A stretch of 64,000 nucleotides of DNA from Pseudomonas cremoricolorata (GTDB lineage: Bacteria; Pseudomonadota; Gammaproteobacteria; Pseudomonadales; Pseudomonadaceae): contig NZ_CP009455.1 of the NCBI RefSeq assembly GCF_000759535.1, positions 4,464,001 through 4,528,000 on the forward strand, given 5' to 3'. A program made the translations under genes and the position numbers. This document shows positions 44,707 through 55,663 of this stretch, piece by piece. The notes under the pieces are model-generated. The model made no database searches and was not told the DNA's origin. It saw only the letters and a list, made by a program, of their open reading frames with translations. The stretch's first letter is position 1. Every line of letters starts with the position of its first letter.

Positions 44707-44789
44707 AGCTCGGTCGCGTCTTCTGCGGGTTCTACAGTGTCCAGGTCATGGGCCTGGGTTTCGAGCAATTCTTCCTGATAGTCGTCCAT
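44703..44789 (-). CDS. Putative 28-residue acidic small protein
   Basis: A short ORF reads ATG at 44789 to TAG at 44703. It has 11 Asp/Glu, one His and no Lys/Arg, giving a very acidic peptide starting MDDYQEELLE. An AGGAAG and a closer ACAGG lie upstream of the ATG, a usable ribosome-binding region. Its stop overlaps the AraC stop region by a few bases on the opposite strand. Coding is uncertain at this size, but the ORF nearly fills a gap otherwise free of genes. No function can be assigned. Confidence 0.45.
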   Translation of the reverse strand: MDDYQEELLETQAHDLDTVEPAEDATEL

Positions 44790-44893
44790 TGGCCTGTCTT
44801 CCTGTCGCTCACTGGGTGGAGTGGTTCAGCCAAGCTAAAAGCCGCTGATGAACCCTTGATGACACCCAGTAAACGTAGCAGAGCCAGGGGAAA

Positions 44894-45766
44894 TTATTCC
44901 GTCTGATCTGTAACGGCGGATGAACGCTCGCCGTCCGCGTCGACGCTCTGGGACACGGGTTGTGGAACAGGCGTCGGCTGCACCTGGATCGGTGCCGCCT
45001 CGGCCGGCGGCGTCACAGGCTGCGAACCTTGGCCACTCTCTGGCGGCTCGGCGGCTTGCGACGCGCTGCCAGCGACTGGCGGGGGCTCGACAGCGCTGGC
45101 TGGTGCACCCGGCTGCAGCGCAGCAGCAGGCGGATTGGACGCGGGCTCAGGCAGGCCCAGGGCAGGTGCCGGCGCAACAGGCGTGCTGGCCTCGGCAGCA
45201 GCAGCCGGCTCCACAGCCTTGCGCTGCGCATCAGACCTGGCCTTGGGCAGGTAGCTTTCCACCAGTGCGAAATAGCGGTCGTAGAACTGCGCAGCGGTCA
45301 CGGTCTCGCTCGCCACCTTGACCATAGAGTCATCGCTCGAGCCGATCGGCATCGACACGGAACCCAGAACCCCGACACCCAAACTGGCCGAGGTGTTGGA
45401 TTTTTTCAGGGTGTAGCGATCTTGCAGGGCGTTGGCGAACATGGTCGAACGTTGCTCGTCACCGCTGTCCGGTGCGCACGTCACATTGAAGCTGATCTGC
45501 AGGTGATTTTCGCTGTTTTGCTGGAAGCTCTTGTTGCCGGCCACCTGGTTGGCGTCGCTGCCGGTGATGATATAGCCCTGGCTCAGCAGCGCCCGCCGGG
45601 CCGCCTCGCACGCCCCTGCCTCACTGACCGGAAAGCTGCGCGAATAGGTGCCCGAGTCGTCGAAGTTTTCATGCTCGTACACGGCGGTTTTTTTCGTCGC
45701 GCAAGCCGATACACCGGCCAGCGCCATAACGACCACAAGCGCAGCCGATACGGTTGATCTAGACAT
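44894..45766 (-). CDS. DUF2242 domain-containing lipoprotein
   Basis: This protein of about 290 residues starts with a lipoprotein signal (VVVMALAGVSAC, lipobox ending at Cys20). The DUF2242 domain follows (about 22-165; 'YEHENFDDSGTYSRSFPVSEAGACEAARRALLSQGYII' in two parts, and 'NQVAGNKSFQQNSENHLQISFNVTCAP'). The last 120 residues are low-complexity Ala/Pro/Glu/Gln. It should be attached to the outer membrane facing the periplasm. MSRSTV at 45766 is the chosen start; an ATG two codons upstream (45772) is equally possible. Function unknown. Confidence 0.85.
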   Translation of the reverse strand: MSRSTVSAALVVVMALAGVSACATKKTAVYEHENFDDSGTYSRSFPVSEAGACEAARRALLSQGYIITGSDANQVAGNKSFQQNSENHLQISFNVTCAPDSGDEQRSTMFANALQDRYTLKKSNTSASLGVGVLGSVSMPIGSSDDSMVKVASETVTAAQFYDRYFALVESYLPKARSDAQRKAVEPAAAAEASTPVAPAPALGLPEPASNPPAAALQPGAPASAVEPPPVAGSASQAAEPPESGQGSQPVTPPAEAAPIQVQPTPVPQPVSQSVDADGERSSAVTDQTE

Positions 45767-45885
45767 TGCCATTACCGAAGAAAACGAACGACGCCCATTG
45801 TGCATCACATCGCAAGGTGACAGGAACCGCTGGTCAGCGCAGGAGCTCGGGGAAGCAAAACGCTCTGCACGTGAATCGCGCACAC

Positions 45886-45912
45886 AAAAAAAGCGACCCT
45901 AAGGTCGCTTTC
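45886..45912 (-). terminator. Rho-independent terminator of the tRNA operon
   Basis: On the minus strand AGCGACC-TTA-GGGTCGCT is followed by a run of seven or more T, a textbook intrinsic terminator. It lies about 40 bp downstream of the last tRNA-Asp. Confidence 0.85.
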
Positions 45913-45951
45913 AATGTGCTTCAAGGTGTTCTAGGGACCTTGAGGCGAAGA

Positions 45952-46028
45952 TGGCGCAGCGGACGGGACTCGAACCCGCGACCCCCGGCGTGACAGGCCG
46001 GTATTCTAACCGACTGAACTACCGCTGC
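45952..46028 (-). tRNA. tRNA-Asp (anticodon GTC), copy 3 in transcription order
   Basis: This 77-nt tRNA with encoded CCA folds as a standard cloverleaf: acceptor GCAGCGG/CCGCTGC, D-arm AGTTCAGTCGGTT, anticodon loop with GTC, and T-arm GGGTTCGAGTCCC. It is identical to the other two copies. It is the last gene of the tRNA operon before the terminator at 45886-45912. Confidence 0.97.
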
Positions 46029-46161
46029 GTATCGCTTAGGCTTGCGCCTGTTTGAAACTGTTTTTCCACCGATCACGCAAGGCGTTTGAGGCGGCACCGA
46101 AAATCGACAACCAAAGATTTTCGGTTTGCTTCGAGTCGTTCTAGGGAACTCGAGGCGAAGA

Positions 46162-46238
46162 TGGCGCAGCGGACGGGACTCGAACCCGCGACCCCCGGCG
46201 TGACAGGCCGGTATTCTAACCGACTGAACTACCGCTGC
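46162..46238 (-). tRNA. tRNA-Asp (anticodon GTC), copy 2
   Basis: This 77-nt sequence is identical to the other tRNA-Asp copies, including CCA. The flanks resemble those of copy 3: GGCGAAGAT just 3' of the gene, and a similar CGTATCG segment 5' of it. That is consistent with tandem duplication. A 9-bp hairpin (46097-46124) lies in the spacer to copy 3. Confidence 0.97.
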
Positions 46239-46335
46239 GTATCGTACAGGCTTTCGCCCGCTTGAAACTGGGATCTGGCAACAGGCTTCACCTGGTTGCC
46301 TCAGACCGGTATCGCTACCCATCTGGAGAAAAAGT

Positions 46336-46412
46336 GGCGCAGCGGACGGGACTCGAACCCGCGACCCCCGGCGTGACAGGCCGGTATTCTAACCGACTGA
46401 ACTACCGCTGCG
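46336..46412 (-). tRNA. tRNA-Asp (anticodon GTC), copy 1
   Basis: This is the first of three identical tRNA-Asp genes in transcription order, with encoded CCA and GTC anticodon. It lies about 65 bp after tRNA-Val. The 5' boundary could be one base off. Confidence 0.96.
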
Positions 46413-46476
46413 CATGTGCCCCTCTCTACTGACGACCACCCGAAGGTGACGGCAGATTCAGGAACATCTCAGAAAG

Positions 46477-46552
46477 TGGTGGGTGATGACGGGATCGAAC
46501 CGCCGACCCTCTGCTTGTAAGGCAGATGCTCTCCCGGCTGAGCTAATCACCC
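46477..46552 (-). tRNA. tRNA-Val (anticodon TAC)
   Basis: This 76-nt tRNA with CCA has acceptor GGGTGAT/ATCACCC, anticodon loop CTTACAA (anticodon TAC), and T-arm GGCGGTTCGATCCCGTC. It is the first gene of the tRNA-Val-Asp-Asp-Asp operon. Confidence 0.97.
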
Positions 46553-46584
46553 GCTGTGTAGCGTGTCGCTCTCTGAGGCCGCGA

Positions 46585-46613
46585 AATTTACGCAGGTAAC
46601 GAAGCTAAGTCAA
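46585..46613 (-). promoter_or_regulatory. Sigma-70 promoter of the tRNA operon
   Basis: On the minus strand TTGACT (46608-46613) and TAAATT (46585-46590) are separated by exactly 17 bp, a good -35/-10 pair. A GC-rich stretch (TCGCGGCC) follows the -10, as expected for stringently controlled stable-RNA promoters. It lies about 30 bp upstream of tRNA-Val. Confidence 0.75.
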
Positions 46614-46688
46614 TACCGGCATTGAATTTTTTTTAAAAAAGCCATGATTGCCGAATGCACCGTTGGCGACCGCCACGGCCACCGTCGA

Positions 46689-47462
46689 TCAGCGATAGAT
46701 CATCTTGCGCGTCATGCCGCCATCGACCACGAATTCCTGACCCGTAACGAAGCCTGCCTGACAAGATAGCAACCATGCGACCATGGCCGCGACATCTTCT
46801 ACCGTCCCTACCCTGCCGGTCGGATGCTGGGCGTGCTCATCGGCGCTCAGCGGCTCGGCGCGCCGCTGCGACGGGTCGCGCGCATCGATCCAGCCCGGGC
46901 TCACCGCATTGACGCGAATCTCCGGCCCCAGGCTGATGGCCAGGGCGTGCGTCAGGGCCACCAGCCCGCCCTTGCTCGCCACGTACGCCTCGGTGTCTGG
47001 TTCGGACTGATGCGCACGGGTCGAGGCGAGGTTGACGATGGCCCCGCCATGGGCACGCAGGTAAGGAGCGCAGTGCTTGGCCAGCAACATCGGGCCTGTG
47101 AGATTGACGGCCAGGGTGCGGTTCCATGTGCTCAGTGGCAGACTTTCCAGCGCAGGGTTGTGCGGGTCGGACACGCCGGCATTGCACACCAACGCGTCAA
47201 GTCGACCGAACTGGCCGAGCACCTCCGACACCGCAGCACGCACCTGAGCCTCATCAGCCACGTCCATGAGGATGAACCAGGCATGGTCGCCCAAGGTCTT
47301 GGCAGCGCGTGAGCCACGCTTGCGGTCGATGTCGGTGAGCACCACCTGCCAGCCTTCGCAGATCAGCCAGGCGGCTATACCCAGCCCGATGCCACGGGCG
47401 GCACCCGTGACCAGCGCCACCCGGCCGTTATGGCCGGGCTCGGCATCTGCCGCTTCGATCAC
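46689..47462 (-). CDS. SDR-family oxidoreductase
   Basis: This 257-residue short-chain dehydrogenase has cofactor motif [11 protein letters not shown] (CNAGVSDP) and catalytic residues in '[23 protein letters not shown]' in order (Ser, Tyr-x3-Lys). An acidic Asp in '[11 protein letters not shown]' favours NAD(H). It uses a GTG start at 47462 that overlaps the metZ stop (GTGA), so the pair is coupled. The substrate is unknown. A T-rich tract follows downstream on the minus strand (about 46627-46645). Confidence 0.88.
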   Translation of the reverse strand: MIEAADAEPGHNGRVALVTGAARGIGLGIAAWLICEGWQVVLTDIDRKRGSRAAKTLGDHAWFILMDVADEAQVRAAVSEVLGQFGRLDALVCNAGVSDPHNPALESLPLSTWNRTLAVNLTGPMLLAKHCAPYLRAHGGAIVNLASTRAHQSEPDTEAYVASKGGLVALTHALAISLGPEIRVNAVSPGWIDARDPSQRRAEPLSADEHAQHPTGRVGTVEDVAAMVAWLLSCQAGFVTGQEFVVDGGMTRKMIYR

Positions 47463-48670
47463 AGTGCTGCCAACCCACGCGCGAGGTCGGCCTGCAGGTC
47501 AGCCACGTCTTCCAGACCCACGGCAACGCGGATCAGGTTGTCGCGGATACCCGCCGCTTCACGCTCCTGGGGCGACAGGCGACCGTGGGAGGTGGTGGCC
47601 GGATGGGCGATGGTGGTCTTGCTGTCGCCCAGGTTGGTGGTGATGGAAAGGGTCCGGGTCGCATCGATGAAGCGCCAGGCCCCTTCCTTGCCGCCCTTGA
47701 CCTCAAAGCTGACCACTGCCCCGAAGCCGCTCATCTGCCGCTTGGCCAGTTCGTGCTGCGGATGGCTCGGCAAGCCGGCGTAGTGCACCCGCTCGATGCC
47801 CTCCTGCTGCTCCAGCCATTGCGCCAGCGCCTGAGCACTTTCGCAGTGGGCGCGCATGCGCAGCTTGAGCGTCTCCAGACCCTTGGTGAAGATCCAGGCA
47901 TTGAACGGGCTCAAGGTCGGCCCGGCGGTGCGCAGAAACCCGACCACTTCCTTCATGTGCTCGCTGCGCCCGGCAACCACGCCACCCATGCAGCGGCCCT
48001 GGCCGTCGATGAACTTGGTGGCCGAATGGAAGACGATGTCCGCGCCCAGCTTCAGCGGCTGCTGCAGGGCTGGCGTGCTGAAGCAGTTGTCGACCACCAG
48101 CAGGGTATTGCGAGCGTGGGCGATGTCGGCCAGCGCCGGAATATCCACCACCTCGGCCAGGGGGTTGGACGGCGACTCGACGAGCAACAGGCGGGTGTTG
48201 TCCTTGATCGCCGCCCGCCAACCATCGAGATCGGCCAGTGGCACGTAATCGACCTGGATTCCGAAGCGCTTGAAGTACTTCTCGAACAGGCTGATGGTCG
48301 AGCCGAACACGCTTTGCGAGACCAGCACGTGATCGCCCGAGCTGCACAGCGACATGACGATCGCCAGAATCGCGGCCATGCCGGTCGAGGTGCCGACTGC
48401 CTGCTCGGCACCCTCCATCGCCGCCAGGCGCTCCTCGAACGCGCGCACCGAGGGGTTGGTATAGCGCGAGTAGACGTTGCCAGGGGTTTCACCAGCAAAA
48501 CGCGCCGCAGCATCGGCTGCGGTGCGGAACACGTAGCTGGAAGTCAGGAACAGCGCTTCGCTGTGCTCGGCTTCCGGGGTGCGGTGCTGACCGGCGCGCA
48601 CTGCCAGGGTGTCGAAGCCGACCCCCTGCAGGTCACTGTCCAGCCGCCCGGCGTCCCATTGATCGGTCAT
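47459..48670 (-). CDS. metZ: O-succinylhomoserine sulfhydrylase
   Basis: This 403-residue PLP enzyme of the Cys/Met-metabolism family has 'GTSTGMAAI' near the phosphate and PLP lysine Lys219 in '[14 protein letters not shown]'. The N-terminus '[30 protein letters not shown]' (two parts) is typical of MetZ, which makes homocysteine directly from O-succinylhomoserine and sulfide in Pseudomonas. It starts 15 bp after the purF stop, with GGGAGC upstream. Confidence 0.94.
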   Translation of the reverse strand: MTDQWDAGRLDSDLQGVGFDTLAVRAGQHRTPEAEHSEALFLTSSYVFRTAADAAARFAGETPGNVYSRYTNPSVRAFEERLAAMEGAEQAVGTSTGMAAILAIVMSLCSSGDHVLVSQSVFGSTISLFEKYFKRFGIQVDYVPLADLDGWRAAIKDNTRLLLVESPSNPLAEVVDIPALADIAHARNTLLVVDNCFSTPALQQPLKLGADIVFHSATKFIDGQGRCMGGVVAGRSEHMKEVVGFLRTAGPTLSPFNAWIFTKGLETLKLRMRAHCESAQALAQWLEQQEGIERVHYAGLPSHPQHELAKRQMSGFGAVVSFEVKGGKEGAWRFIDATRTLSITTNLGDSKTTIAHPATTSHGRLSPQEREAAGIRDNLIRVAVGLEDVADLQADLARGLAAL

Positions 48671-48685
48671 GCCATCGCTCCCAAA

Positions 48686-50191
48686 TCAGTTGTTGTAGAG
48701 ATCGATGATCGCGCTGACGGCCTGGTTCTTGACCTTGGCCAGGTCATTGCGAGACTGCTCGATACGCTCCAGGTAAGCCTCGTCGATGTCGCCAGTGACG
48801 TACTCCCCATCGAACACTGCGCAGTCGAACTGCTCGATCTTGATCTTGCCACCACCGACGGCTTCGATCAGGTCGGGCAGGTCCTGGTAGACCAGCCAGT
48901 CGGCACCAATCAACTCGGCCACCTGGTCGGTGGTACGGTTGTGCGCGATCAGTTCATGGACACTCGGCATGTCGATGCCGTAGACGTTGGGGTAGCGCAC
49001 GGCGGGGGCCGCCGAGCAGAAATAGACATTCTTGGCACCGGCTTCACGGGCCATCTGGATGATCTGCTTGCAGGTGGTGCCGCGGACGATGGAGTCGTCC
49101 ACCAGCATCACGTTCTTGCCGCGAAACTCCAGCTCGATAGCGTTGAGCTTCTGGCGCACCGACTTCTTGCGTGCAGCCTGCCCCGGCATGATGAAGGTGC
49201 GGCCGATGTAACGGTTCTTGACGAAGCCTTCGCGGAACTTGACGCCCAGGTGGTTGGCCAGCTCCAGCGCTGCGGTGCGGCTGGTGTCCGGAATCGGGAT
49301 GACCACATCGATGTCGTGTTCAGGGCGCTCGCGGCGAATCTTGTCGGCCAGCTTCTCGCCCATGCGCAGGCGCGCCTTGTACACCGAGACGCCGTCCATG
49401 ATCGAGTCGGGACGGGCCAGGTAGACGTGCTCGAAGATACACGGCTTGAGTTTTGCGCTGGTCGCGCACTGATGGGTGTAGAGCTGGCCTTCTTCGGTGA
49501 TGTACACCGCCTCGCCGGGGGCCAGGTCGCGAATCAGGGTGAAGCCGAGCACGTCGAGGGCGACGCTTTCGGAGGCGATCATGTACTCGACGCCGTCGTC
49601 GGTATGACGCTGACCGAACACCACTGGACGAATGCCGTTCGGGTCGCGGAAGCCAACGATGCCGTAACCGGTGATCATCGCCACCACCGCATAGCCACCG
49701 ACGCAGCGGCTGTGCACGTGGGAAACCGCGGCGAAGACGTCTTCTTCGGTAGGCTGCAGCTTGCCGCGCACGGCCAGTTCGTGGGCGAACACGTTGAGCA
49801 GCACCTCGGAGTCGGAGCTGGTGTTGACGTGGCGCAGGTCGGACTCGTAGATCTCCTTGGCCAGCTGCTCGACGTTGGTCAGGTTGCCGTTGTGCGCGAG
49901 GGTGATGCCGTACGGCGAGTTGACGTAGAACGGTTGCGCCTCGGCCGAGGTCGAACTGCCCGCCGTCGGGTAGCGTACGTGGCCGATGCCCATATGGCCG
50001 ACCAGGCGCTGCATGTGGCGCTGCTGGAAGACATCGCGCACCAGGCCATTATCCTTGCGCAGGAACAACCGGCCGTCATGGCTGGTCACGATACCGGCAG
50101 CATCCTGGCCGCGGTGCTGGAGGACCGTTAGCGCGTCATACAGCGCCTGATTGACGTTCGACTTACCGACAATACCGGTGATGCCACACAT
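48686..50191 (-). CDS. purF: Amidophosphoribosyltransferase
   Basis: This 501-residue enzyme performs the first committed step of purine synthesis, transferring glutamine amide nitrogen to PRPP. The start at 50191 places the nucleophile Cys2 (MCGITGIVG) at the mature N-terminus; an upstream in-frame ATG would mask it. The glutaminase domain spans about 1-235. The PRPP motif [13 protein letters not shown] marks the phosphoribosyltransferase domain. It follows cvpA, the usual cvpA-purF operon. Confidence 0.97.
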   Translation of the reverse strand: MCGITGIVGKSNVNQALYDALTVLQHRGQDAAGIVTSHDGRLFLRKDNGLVRDVFQQRHMQRLVGHMGIGHVRYPTAGSSTSAEAQPFYVNSPYGITLAHNGNLTNVEQLAKEIYESDLRHVNTSSDSEVLLNVFAHELAVRGKLQPTEEDVFAAVSHVHSRCVGGYAVVAMITGYGIVGFRDPNGIRPVVFGQRHTDDGVEYMIASESVALDVLGFTLIRDLAPGEAVYITEEGQLYTHQCATSAKLKPCIFEHVYLARPDSIMDGVSVYKARLRMGEKLADKIRRERPEHDIDVVIPIPDTSRTAALELANHLGVKFREGFVKNRYIGRTFIMPGQAARKKSVRQKLNAIELEFRGKNVMLVDDSIVRGTTCKQIIQMAREAGAKNVYFCSAAPAVRYPNVYGIDMPSVHELIAHNRTTDQVAELIGADWLVYQDLPDLIEAVGGGKIKIEQFDCAVFDGEYVTGDIDEAYLERIEQSRNDLAKVKNQAVSAIIDLYNN

Positions 50192-50233
50192 GCGACGCAA
50201 CCCCTACTTTGATAAAACTTGACTGAAACGCGC

Positions 50234-50788
50234 TCAGGGCTTGAGAGGCCCGAGCATCTGTTCCTTGAATGGAAGGTCAGCTGACGCGCCGACCCCACTG
50301 GACATCCACTGACCGGTGAACCCCAGGATCAGGTTCTTCGACCAGTCCGCGATCAGCAGAAACCGCGGGATCAGGCGCGATTCCTGCCACCAGGGGTCTT
50401 GCTGCACCGGACCCAGGCTGAGCAGCCCCACGGCCACGACCACCAGTAATGCCCCGCGCGCGGCGCCGAACGCCATGCCGAGGAATCGATCGGTACCGGA
50501 CAACCCGGTGACACGGATCAGCTCGCCGATCAGGAAATTGAGCATCGCCCCCACCAGCAAGGTGGCGACGAAAAGAATGGTACACCCCGCGATGACCCGC
50601 GCCGAGGGCGTCTGGATATAACCGTCCAGGTACTGAGCCAGCGAACCGCCGAACATCCAGGCCACGGCACCGGCCACGATCCAGATGAGCAACGACAGGG
50701 CTTCCTTGACGAAGCCGCGTTTGAGACTGATCAGTGAGGAAACGGCGATGATCGCGATGATCGCCCAGTCAACCCAGGAAAATGCCAC
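50234..50788 (-). CDS. cvpA: CvpA family membrane protein
   Basis: This 184-residue inner-membrane protein has four TM helices and the family signature 'FSWVDWAIIAIIAVSSLISLKRGFVKEALSL' across residues 3-33 (two parts), with 'RFLGMAFGAARGAL' in the middle. CvpA is needed for colicin V production in E. coli and for envelope stress tolerance elsewhere. It lies 42 bp upstream of purF and 111 bp after dedD. Confidence 0.93.
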   Translation of the reverse strand: MAFSWVDWAIIAIIAVSSLISLKRGFVKEALSLLIWIVAGAVAWMFGGSLAQYLDGYIQTPSARVIAGCTILFVATLLVGAMLNFLIGELIRVTGLSGTDRFLGMAFGAARGALLVVVAVGLLSLGPVQQDPWWQESRLIPRFLLIADWSKNLILGFTGQWMSSGVGASADLPFKEQMLGPLKP

Positions 50789-50899
50789 ATTGCTGCCTGC
50801 TGAGGTTCGAGGCGGCGGATTTTACCAGAGCGATGGGCTGGGAGTAAGCGGAAAGTCAGGTGTCCGCCACGCAGCACGGACACCTGAGCAGGGTGAACT

Positions 50900-51577
50900 T
50901 CAGCCCCGCTCCGGCTGGAATCGCACCACAAAGCCCTTGAGCTGGTGCTGGCGATTGATGACATCACGCAGACGGTCGGCCTCGGCGCGTTCGATCACCG
51001 GCCCCACGTAGACCCGATTGAGCCCGTCGGCACTGCGGATATAGGCGTTGTAGCCCTTGCTGCGCAGGGTGTTCTGCAACTTGTCGGCACCGGCCCGGCT
51101 GGACAGACTGGCCAGCTGGATCGACCAGCTCACCGGCAGGCCGTTGCCGTCGACCTTGGAAGTGGCGGCAGTTTTGCTGGCAGGCGCCTGCGCGGCGGGA
51201 GTCGCTTGCTGTGCCGGCTGAGCTTGCGGCTGAGGCTGCGCTTGTGCCTGCGGCTGCTCAGGCTTGGGAGCCTGTTTCTGCACCTGTGGCGAAGGCGTGA
51301 TCGGCTGACTCGGCGTAGTGACAGGCGCCGTGGATTCATTGACCACCACGGGAGCCTGCACCGGCTCATCAGGCAATGCCTGTGGCTCGGGGACCGCAAC
51401 CGGCTCTACCTGAACGTCCGGCTGCGCTGCAGCGTGTGGCGCGGCTGGCGCCTCCACCCGCACTTCGCGCAGTTCGTCCTGACGGGTGAACAACATGGGC
51501 AGGAAGATGACCGCCAGCGCCACCAGCACCAGCGCCCCGACCATCCGCTGCTTGACCCCTTTATCCAACAATGCCAT
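50900..51577 (-). CDS. dedD: SPOR domain-containing protein, DedD-like
   Basis: This 225-residue protein has one N-terminal TM helix (about 12-30; GALVLVALAVIFLPML), a long Pro/Gln/Ala-rich linker (about 45-145) and a C-terminal SPOR domain (about 150-222; 'SWSIQLASLSSRAGADKLQNTLRSKGYNAY' split by a turn, 'RVYVGPVIERAEADRL'). SPOR domains bind denuded septal peptidoglycan, so it should act at the division site. The start at 51577 overlaps the folC 3' end by 17 bp. Confidence 0.92.
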   Translation of the reverse strand: MALLDKGVKQRMVGALVLVALAVIFLPMLFTRQDELREVRVEAPAAPHAAAQPDVQVEPVAVPEPQALPDEPVQAPVVVNESTAPVTTPSQPITPSPQVQKQAPKPEQPQAQAQPQPQAQPAQQATPAAQAPASKTAATSKVDGNGLPVSWSIQLASLSSRAGADKLQNTLRSKGYNAYIRSADGLNRVYVGPVIERAEADRLRDVINRQHQLKGFVVRFQPERG

Positions 51578-52867
51578 CTGCCCCACCCTCCGGAACCTGA
51601 CGCTCGAGCCATTCAAGCGCCTCGGCAACGCAGAAGAACGATCCGAACAACAGGATCTGATCTCCGGCATCGGCCAACGTGCACTGCCCTTCCAAGGCAG
51701 CATCGACGCTGGGGTAAGACTTCACCGCAGCGCCAAGGTTCGTCAGGGTTTCGACAAGATCCGCAGCCGGACGACTGCGCGGGGTTTGCAGCGGCGCAAC
51801 GGCCCACGTATCGACCAGCCCAGCCAGGGGCGCGACCACGCCTTCGAGGTCTTTGTCCGACAGCAGGCCGAACACCGCCAGGCGTCTGCCGGCGCGACCA
51901 CGCTGAGCCAACCTGACCGCCAGATAGTGCGCAGCGTGGGGGTTGTGACCGACATCGAGCAGCAACTCGACCTGCTTGCCACACCAGCCAAGGGTACGTC
52001 GGTCGAGACGTCCGACCATGCGCGTGTCGAGCAACGCCTGCTGCACCCGAGCCGGCTGCCATGGCAGATCCATCAGCAGGAAGGCCTGCAGCGCCAGAGC
52101 GGCGTTCTCCATCGGCAGATCGAGCAACGGCAAGTCGCGCAGCTCCACTGGACGGCCATCGACGCCGGTGCCTCGCCAGTGCCAGTGCCGATCGGTCACG
52201 GCCAGATCGAAATCCCGGCCACGCAGCGACAACGGGCAGCCCAGCTCGGCGGCTTTTTCCAGCAGCGGCAACGGCGGATCGAGATCGCCGCACAGCGCAG
52301 GTTTGCCCGCACGGAAAATCCCGGCTTTTTCGAAGGCCACCGACTCGCGGGTATCACCCAGGTACTCGATGTGGTCGACACCGATGCTGGTGACCAATGC
52401 CAGATCAGCATCGACCAGATTGACCGCATCGAGCCGCCCTCCCAACCCCACCTCCAGAACCAGCGCATCCAGCGACGCACGGCTGAACAGCCAGAAGGCG
52501 GCCAGGGTGCCCATTTCGAAATAGGTCAGGGAAATCTCGCCGCGAGCAGCCTCCAGCGCCGCGAAGGCTTCGCACAGTTGCTCATCGCTGACTTCTACGC
52601 CATCGACCCGCACGCGCTCGTTGTAGCGCAGCAGATGCGGCGAGCTGTACACCCCGACACGCAGCCCCTGGCTCTGCAGCAGCGAAGCGACCAAGGCGCA
52701 GGTCGAGCCTTTGCCGTTGGTGCCAGTCACCGTCACCACCCGTGGCGCCAGCGTACCCAGGTCGAGGCGTGCCAGCACCTGCTGACAACGCTCCAGCCCC
52801 ATATCGATGGCGGCGGGGTGCAACTGTTCGAGGTAGGCGAGCCATTGGCCGAGAGTCTGCGGTTTCA

Positions 52868-52871
<4 letters not shown>
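51561..52871 (-). CDS. folC: Bifunctional dihydrofolate/folylpolyglutamate synthase
   Basis: This 436-residue Mur-ligase-family enzyme has P-loop GTNGKGST (50-57), '[15 protein letters not shown]' and a downstream catalytic motif in '[17 protein letters not shown]'. It adds glutamate to dihydropteroate and lengthens the folate tail. It overlaps the accD stop by ATGA and the dedD start by 17 bp. Length matches bacterial FolC. Confidence 0.96.
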
Positions 52872-53761
<890 letters not shown>

Positions 53762-54001
53762 GCTCTTTTTCTCCAGTATTGGCCGGTCGGGATCAGGCCT
53801 TGCCTGCTCGCCCCCGGCTTTGAGCTCACAATTCTTCGTTTCGAGCCGCTACGAATGCCGCAGCGACCTCTGTAATCAATGGCATCACCGATGCCGTGCG
53901 CCCTGTCAGGTTGCCGATGCAGCACCGCTCAGTGACCAGCGACGCCTCTGGCGCCGCGAAAACTATGGACGATAGCCCGGCCCCAGCCGTCACATCGCGG
54001 C

Positions 54002-54622
54002 TCAGGCCTGTTTCACCGCGCGCATGAATGCCTGGATCTTCTCGGCATCCTTGATGCCCTTGCTGCCTTCGACACCACCGCTGACATCGACCGCATAGGG
54101 CCGCACCTGTGCGATGGCAGCGCCGACATTGTCGGCAGCCAGGCCACCGGCGAGGATGATCGGCTTGCTCAGCGTGGCCGGAACCAGCGACCAGTCGAAG
54201 GCCTGGCCAGTACCACCGGGCACGCCGGCGACGTAGGTATCGAGCAGGATACCCGAGGCCGCGCAATATCGCTGGCAGGCCGCTTCCAGGTCATCGCCCG
54301 GACGCACCCGCAGCGCCTTGATCCAGGGTCGGCCGTGGCCTTCGCACTGCGCGGCGGTTTCATCGCCATGGAACTGCAGCAGATCGAGGGGCACGGCATC
54401 GAGGATCTCGCCGAGCTCACAGCGCGAGGCGTTGACGAACAGGCCGACGGTAGTGACGAACGGTGGCAGCGCGGCAATGATTGCACGGGCCTGATGGATG
54501 TCGACGGCGCGCGGGCTCTTGGCATAGAACACCAGGCCAATCGCATCGGCGCCCGCCTCGGCAGCGGCCAAGGCGTCTTCGATTCGGGTGATTCCGCAGA
54601 TTTTGCTGCGAACGTGGGTCAT
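54002..54622 (-). CDS. trpF: Phosphoribosylanthranilate isomerase
   Basis: This 206-residue TIM-barrel enzyme isomerises phosphoribosylanthranilate in tryptophan synthesis. Visible are the catalytic Cys in the N-terminal '[14 protein letters not shown]', 'LLQFHGDE', and the phosphate-binding '[14 protein letters not shown]' and '[12 protein letters not shown]', whose Asp is the general acid. It is apart from other trp genes, as usual for Pseudomonas. It starts 59 bp after truA. Confidence 0.96.
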   Translation of the reverse strand: MTHVRSKICGITRIEDALAAAEAGADAIGLVFYAKSPRAVDIHQARAIIAALPPFVTTVGLFVNASRCELGEILDAVPLDLLQFHGDETAAQCEGHGRPWIKALRVRPGDDLEAACQRYCAASGILLDTYVAGVPGGTGQAFDWSLVPATLSKPIILAGGLAADNVGAAIAQVRPYAVDVSGGVEGSKGIKDAEKIQAFMRAVKQA

Positions 54623-54681
54623 GCGCGGCGAACCTTGCTGGCGAATGAAGGGCGGGATGGTAGCAAATGCTGCCAGCAGCG

Positions 54682-55536
54682 TCAGTCGATCAATGTTTCG
54701 TAGCCTGTCAGAAAGTGTGGGCCTAGGTATCGCTCGGGCAGCGAATACGTTTCCGGGTACTCCACGCGGACCAGATACAATCCGTAAGGATGCGCCGTCA
54801 CCCCGCCCTGGCGGCGATCACGCCCCTCGAGCACTTCGCGGGCCCACTGCACAGGGCGCTCGCCGGCGCCAATGGTCATCAGCACACCGGCGATGTTGCG
54901 CACCATGTGATGCAGAAACGCCGTCGCTCGCACATCCAGCACGATCATGCGCCCGTGACGGGTCACGCGCAGATGATGAATGTGCTTGATAGGCGATTTA
55001 GCCTGACACTGACTGGCGCGAAACGCACTGAAATCATGGGTGCCGAGCAGGTACTGGGCGGCTTCGCCCATGCGCTGGACATCCAGCGGCCGATGGTTCC
55101 AGGTCACTTCCTCGGCCAGGTGCGCCGGGCGAATCGGGTCGTTGTAGATCACGTAGCGATAGCGCCGGGCAACCGCCTTGAACCGCGCATGGAAATGCGC
55201 AGGCATCTGCTGCGCCCAGCTCACGCTGATGTCATGGGGCAGGTTGTAATTGGTGCCCATTGTCCAGGCACGCTGATCGCGCAGCGCACGGGTGTCGAAA
55301 TGCACCACCTGCCCGCAGCCATGTACGCCGGCGTCGGTGCGCCCGGCACAAACGACCGTGATTGGCTCGTCGGCGACGATCGACAGGGCTTGCTCGAGCG
55401 CTTGCTGCACGCTGGGCACGCCACTGGCCTGGCGCTGCCAGCCACGATAACGCGCGCCTTTGTATTCGACGCCCAGGGCGATGCGGGTGAAGCCGTCGGC
55501 GGCGGATTCGGCGGGATCATTGGCGGTGGTAGTCAA
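54682..55536 (-). CDS. truA: tRNA pseudouridine(38-40) synthase
   Basis: This 284-residue enzyme converts uridines 38-40 of tRNA anticodon arms to pseudouridine. The nucleophile Asp68 is in '[13 protein letters not shown]'; other family motifs are 'GWQRQ', 'RYRYVIYN' and '[13 protein letters not shown]'. It lies between trpF and fimV; a 127-bp gap separates it from fimV. Confidence 0.96.
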   Translation of the reverse strand: MTTTANDPAESAADGFTRIALGVEYKGARYRGWQRQASGVPSVQQALEQALSIVADEPITVVCAGRTDAGVHGCGQVVHFDTRALRDQRAWTMGTNYNLPHDISVSWAQQMPAHFHARFKAVARRYRYVIYNDPIRPAHLAEEVTWNHRPLDVQRMGEAAQYLLGTHDFSAFRASQCQAKSPIKHIHHLRVTRHGRMIVLDVRATAFLHHMVRNIAGVLMTIGAGERPVQWAREVLEGRDRRQGGVTAHPYGLYLVRVEYPETYSLPERYLGPHFLTGYETLID

Positions 55537-55663
55537 AACGGGCGGACCTGCGGATCGGACAAAGGCGCGATTATATCAAGGCCGCCCTGCAGGGAAATCC
55601 CTGCCGTTCGATTGGACACCTGCCGCCAGCGTCTGCGGCAGGAGTAGCAGCCTTGCGCACGAC

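Noticed and set aside
45921..46322. 133-residue minus-strand ORF across two tRNA genes
   Set aside because: Its repeated peptide comes from reading the tRNA-Asp copies; not a protein gene.
45952..46412. Three near-identical about 77-bp repeats as a CRISPR-like or mobile repeat array
   Set aside because: Each unit folds as a complete tRNA-Asp with encoded CCA; this is a tRNA cluster.
47585..50131. 848-codon plus-strand open frame
   Set aside because: Antisense to metZ and purF; composition is rich in His, Val, Gly and Gln without any motif.
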